Below the pieces are notes generated by a model. That model was not told the origin of the DNA. It did no database searches and worked only from the letters and a program-made list of their open reading frames with translations. A program made the position numbers and the translations under genes. Positions 59,332-64,000 of a DNA stretch of 64,000 nucleotides are shown here, one piece after another (within the stretch, counting starts at the first letter, position 1; the number at the start of each line of letters is the position of its first letter). This DNA is from Parascedosporium putredinis (Eukaryota > Ascomycota > Sordariomycetes > Microascales > Microascaceae), in NCBI GenBank assembly GCA_949357655.1, contig CASHTG010000021.1, positions 62,001-126,000 on the forward strand, given 5' to 3'.

Positions 59332-62300
59332 TCAACCAATCCTTCTCTGGGGCCCTCGCGACGTTCTCGCGCGACCACATTGGCTGCCACGCAAACACGG
59401 GCAGGGAGCTTCCATCTGAGCGGCGGGGCGGGGCCTCCTGCTCGAGCTAGTGCCACCCATCTGGGCAGCGATGGGTGCGCCATGGGCTGCGTGGGCACCT
59501 CCGGCGGTCCAGAGAGTGGCTGCGCCGTTGGCAGAACGCGACCAGGTGTTGTCGGCAGGTGCCTTCCACAAGCTAGTGCTAGAGATGTGAAGCGAAGGCT
59601 CGCGCATGGCGGGCCTGGGCGAAGGGGCGCGCGGCGGCGGCGCTACGGCAAGGAAGGTCGCAGCGGGGAGGGGAGACGGTTGGGGCGTGGGCATGGGGGA
59701 TGGTTGAGCGGCGGCCAGAGGTTGCCACTGGCCCTGATAGCCGGCGACAAGGGGCATCTCCCAGGTAGTAGCCGGGGCGGCTTGGGGCATGGCGGGCTGG
59801 AAGTAGTCGGAGAAGCCGACAACGACAGGCTCGACCCATTGCCGCTCTTGGTATCCGGCAACGATGGGCTCCTCCCAGACGGGTGCTGAAACGGGCACAG
59901 GGACGGGCACGGGCGCGGCCACCGGCGCAGGCTGGAAGTACTCTTGGTAGCCGGCAACGACGGGCTCCTCCCAGACCATTTCGACGGGCTGCTGCTGCTG
60001 AACAGGCGCGGGCGTAGGCTCTGGCCACTGCATCTGGATCTGGACGGGCTGCGGGGGCATGGGCGGCTCCCAGTGGAAGCTGCGGATGCCGCTCAGCGCA
60101 ATCGCCTCGTTCAGGGCCGCGGCCCACTCGGCCTCGGTGGTGGCGGCGCGCTTGGCCACCTTGTTGGGGTAGCTGAGCGCGAGCGCCTCCTGGAGCGCGG
60201 CCTCCCAGTCGGCGCGGTAGGCGATGCTGGGCCTGTGCTGGCGGCGGAGCGGCTGCGGCTTGCTAGGCTTGGCCTCGGCCGAGCTGCGGCCGGAAAGCCA
60301 GTTGCGAGACGCATGGGCCGACGTCTTGGCGGTCCAGAGGGAAGTCGAGGTCAGGACCGGCAGGGGATCGTGAGAGATGCGGGCCCTGCGCTCCACGTTG
60401 AGTGCTGCGGGCTCCTGGGTCGTGGTCCTGTAGTCCCTGCGCTTGTGCGCTAGGCTGAAGAGACCGGCGGGGCTCGGGGCCGAGCGCGGCCACGAGGGCG
60501 CAATCCACATGAGGGCCTTCTTTGACTGTTGCTGGGTCTCGGAGATGATGCTGCTTTGGAGACCGACGATGATGGAGTCCTTGCGGCTGTCGCTATCGGT
60601 GTCTTCCATGAAGTCGCCGAGCACCGAGTCAGAGCCATCGCGGCGGGGCTGTCGTAGGTCGCTATTGAGAGGCGCGGGCAACAGCGAGTTCTTGGAGGGA
60701 ATCTTGTCCGTCTTGAGGAGGCTGGCAATCTCCCACAGCGTCGTCTCGTCAAAGTCCTCGTCGCTACCGTCCATGTCGAAGTTGGCGTCCATATCCCCGG
60801 GCAGCTCCTCGTCGTAATCGTCGAAGAAGGACGATGAGTATTCCTCGGACTCGAGCTGCTTGAGCGCGCCTCTAGCGCGGCCGCGGCCGCGTTTCCGCCC
60901 GTGGACATGGTGCCGGGCATGGCCATGAACATGTGGCTCGGTCGCGGGTTGAAGGAACCCGTGTCCGACCTCTCGCCCCAGGGGAACTGGAAGATTCCTA
61001 GCGTTCCGCGGTTGTCGGGCAGGGGCTTGGGGCTCTCGAGGATGTCCGGGAGCATGGTCACCCGACGGCTACGGCGGGTGGGCCGCTGCGTCACGGGGCG
61101 GTTGTTGCCCGTCTTCTTCTCCTTTGGCGCGGGGGCGGTAGAGCCCCAGAGGCGGCCGGCGGGCAGAGGGGCCTTCTTGGTCTTGTGCCAGAGACTGGTA
61201 GACTGGAGCTTGTCGACCGGCTGGGCCGTGGCGGGTCGCTGGGCAGTCTTCCTCGGAGCCGCGGCAATTTCCAGGACGCTGCCCTGGTACACGGGCTTGG
61301 GCACGCGCCTGACGGGCACCCAGAGGAGGTGGACAATCGTGTCGCGCATGGCGTTGGAGGGTGCCGGCGCCCAGAGCTGGGGGCCACGGACTTGGGCGGG
61401 GGCCTAGGCGCCATCACGCGTTTGTCGAGGCTATCGTCGTCGGACTCGTCCGTATCGGGAGGCGTGGGGCTGCTGAGCTGGACGCGGGCGACCTCGCTCG
61501 GCTTGAGCAGGCTGCCCCTCTGGACGGCCTGCCCACGCGCGGGAGCGACCCTTGTGGCGGCGTCGTACAGGAATCCCTCCGGGGCGACGTCTTGACAGTG
61601 GACAAGGAATCGCGGATGCCGTTCTGCATCTCGTGCCAGTAGTCCTCCTGCTGGCCCATCTCCTGCTCCAAGTTGTCGAGAAGCGCTTGCTTGCGGCCCT
61701 GGCTGCCCACCGAGTCGCGGGTGCTATCGTCGAGCTTCTTCAGCTTGGACTGGATCTCGCGGTACGCTTGGGTCGGCGACTCGAGAGGCGAAGGCTCCGC
61801 CGCGCGAACAATCACCATGTTCTTGCCGGCGGCGCCGCGGCCTAGGAGGAGCGGCGTCGGGGGCACCATCTTGCGCGACTTGGTCTTCTCCTTGCGGTCG
61901 GAGAAGGTGGGGCACTGGTCGCCCACCCTGTGGTGCCAGCGGCTCTCGCGGTTGGAGGACGACGCGAGATCCGCCGAAGGGTTCATGACGAAGGGGATGT
62001 CGGCGGACCAGGACTCCCTCCCAGCTTGAATGTCTTCGCGGACGCCGTTGGAGTCGTCAAGCATGATGGTCATGATCTCCTCGCCCTTCTTCTCCGTCTT
62101 CTTGGGCAGGTACGTCGCCTTGGCCTCGACCGGCTGGGCCATCCTCATCTTGATAGCCTTGGGAGGCGAGTGGAGCGAGCCCCAGTTCGTCGTCGCGTCA
62201 TCGTACTGAGTCCTATCATCGCTCGTTTCGGAGACGTTGTCGGGTATGTAGGGAATGATGGGAGAAGACTGTCGCTTCTTCCCCTCGTTCACCGGGTAGG

Positions 62301-64000
62301 GGAGAGCCTGCGTGCTAGGGACCGGGGGCAGCCAAGCCTGGCTGATGCCCGTGGTGGTGACGGTGTCGACGCTAAACTTGGCCGTGTTGCGCATGTCAAC
62401 GGGCATCTTCTTGATATCGGCAATCTCCACCACGCTCTGGGTCTGGAAGGAGGTCTTGGTCGTACGGTCAGACCTTTCCTTTTCGGTCTCCCCATCCATG
62501 TCCATGAATGAAGCGGGGAGGGCTGGCATGGCGGGGATGGGCGACAGGACGGTCTTGGGGGCACCGCCGCCGTTGCTGTGGCTAGATCCGGGTCGAGAAC
62601 CGGGACGGCTGGAGGGCTCCGGGAAGAACATCTTCATCTTCTCGTCAAAGGTCATGCTCTTGGTGTCGTTGGGCAGAGGGCGAATGGCGTTACCAGGGCG
62701 CTTGGGCATAGGCGCAGGAGGAAGAGGTGGCAGCTGGGTAGGGCTACCGGGATTGGACCTAAGGATGGATTTCCTAGTGGTCGCGGACGAGTTCGACTTG
62801 GATCGCTGGACCGAGGGTAGCTCGCGAGCGACGGGTTGTTCCTGAGGCGGGGCAGGCTCCGCGGCGCGGGGAGCAGCACCAGCGCCCAGCTCTTCCTCGC
62901 CTTGCCGACCCCTAGGGATGGGCCGAGGCCGATGCAAGACGGACATGGTCGTATCTCGCTTATCGTTTCTCGCAGCAGCCTTATCCGCAGCGCCCTGGAG
63001 GATATCCCGGACAGCCTCGGGGTTGTTGTACTCGATATTGTTCACAAACATGACGGTCTGCACACGCTTGGTCTCGGCCTCATTCATGAGGGTTCTCATG
63101 GCCATGGCCTTGGGATTGCCCGGTAGACCGGCCGCCACTCGTCGCTGAACAGGCGGCTTCTCGGGGAAGGCATATCCTCCACCGAAGGGGGCCGTTGCCT
63201 CGAGGGGCGAATCGTCGTCTTTACCGAGTTTTGCCTCGGTAGGATAGACATGCGGGCAGTGGCCATGGGGCCCTTGGCAGGAGAATCGGCGGGCGGGGAC
63301 GGAGGCTTCGGGAACGCGGCGGCGCGAGGCTGGTTCGGGGGCTCTGGCGTCCAGCTTGCGGAGGCGACGGCATACGGGGTGGAGAGGGCATCTGTGGGGA
63401 GAAGGCATGGCGGCCGGCTGCGGGGGCGTGGGGACGCGGGTTGTCACGGGCGAGCTGCTGGCGGCTTGGCTTTGAGCCGCTCGGTCGGCGGACGGGCGTC
63501 TCTCCTCGCGGTCCCACGGGAATCGCGGGGGCGACTGGGCGCGTTGCACGGGCTTAGGAATGGCCTCGGGGTCGAATCGCGGGGAGCGGGAGCGCGGGTA
63601 ACCTTGGGGGTGCTGCGGGGGTTGCTGCGGTGGCAACGACAGGGGCGACGGGAATCACGGGCATAGCTGGCACAACCGGAACCGGAGCAGCCCGCATCGC
63701 TGGGGCAGCCGGGACCATGGGAACGGCCGGCACGGCCGGAACACTGGGAGCCATCGTAAAAGTGCGAGCGGGAGCGGGGGCGGGAGCAATGTCGATATCA
63801 AGGCTCTCCGGGCGGGCGGGACGCGGGGGCGCCATCTTGACGGGTTCCTGCACGATCCGACCAGGCTTGGGGGAGCGGGACGCGGGTTCTCGAGTTCGCG
63901 GTCCGGTTGCTGAAGCTGAGCCGATTCGGCGGGAGGAGGAGGAGCCAACCTCGGCGACCTTCTCCTCAGCTCCTCGACGCCGGGGAAAGCTGCGCCGAGC
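59332..64000 (-). CDS. Large disordered repeat protein, 5' end beyond the window
   Basis: I do not recognise the family. Reading from the right edge: a Pro/Ala/Val-rich start (PSVPAVPAVPMVPAAPAM), a long disordered section with ordered-looking islands (NPKAMAMRTLMNEAETKRVQ, TVMFVNNIEYNNPEAVRDIL, NDTKSMTFDEKMKMFFPEPS, EEIMTIMLDDSNGVREDI, IQSKLKKLDDSTRDSVGSQG, ALLDNLEQEMGQQEDYWHEM), then SDDDSLDKRVMAPRPPP. After this a short LW motif recurs: PQLWAPAPS, VHLLWVPV, TSLWHKTKK, GRLWGSTAP, TTLWEIASLL, TSLWTAKTS, TSLWKAPAD, ATLWTAGGA. Two tandem helices (YRADWEAALQEALALSY, EAEWAAALNEAIALSG) and four WEEPVVAGYQ-like units follow. Frame breaks near 61592, 61382 and 60896 are runs one base short. The true stop may be a frame away, at 59273. 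Confidence 0.65.

Noticed and set aside
59380..63666. Plus-strand open frames of 100-190 codons across the right end
   Set aside because: Complement of GC-rich disordered coding sequence on the minus strand; composition is low complexity and no domain is seen.

Overview
The window is nuclear DNA from a filamentous ascomycete (Pezizomycotina; the gene set, including a CTF1/Far-type cutinase and fatty-acid regulator, fits Sordariomycetes best). Evidence: short introns of about 50-190 nt with GT-AG (twice GC-AG) borders and CTAAC/CTGAC-like branch sites, monocistronic genes on both strands, and eukaryote-only families. I found no rRNA, tRNA, CRISPR array, transposon or prophage-like element.

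Layout, left to right: MAK32-like PfkB kinase (-); adenylyl-cyclase-associated protein CAP (+); carnitine acetyltransferase (-); SWI3/RSC8-type SWIRM-SANT chromatin remodeller subunit (-); ETF alpha (+) converging on ferredoxin/adrenodoxin reductase ARH1 (-); an unrecognised four-span membrane protein (+); mismatch-repair PMS1 (-) divergent from GPI inositol-deacylase BST1 (+); MCH1-like MFS transporter (-) divergent from serine incorporator TMS1 (+); cystathionine beta-lyase (-); mitochondrial AAA ATPase MSP1 (-); monopolin PCS1/CSM1 (+); GPI ethanolamine-phosphate transferase MCD4 (+); a 4 kb stretch without a recognised gene; CTF1-type Zn2Cys6 regulator (+); an intergenic hairpin; an intracellular LysM protein (+); ARV1 (+); V-ATPase subunit e VMA9 (-); a beta-hydroxyacid dehydrogenase (-); and a large disordered repeat protein (-) that runs off the right edge.

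The genes are mostly housekeeping. Themes that recur are mitochondrial/peroxisomal acyl and electron transfer (carnitine acetyltransferase, ETF alpha, ARH1, MSP1, hydroxyacid dehydrogenase, and the fatty-acid-type regulator) and ER/GPI-lipid work (BST1, MCD4, ARV1, TMS1). They are scattered rather than arranged as a cluster, and I see no secondary-metabolite cluster.

The main caveat for any user is that about 40 reading-frame breaks occur in conserved genes, and every one I examined closely is repaired in concept by lengthening a short homopolymer (one base, once two). This one-directional pattern indicates systematic homopolymer under-calling in the assembly rather than gene decay. Coordinates below give the full span from inferred start to stop across introns and such breaks.
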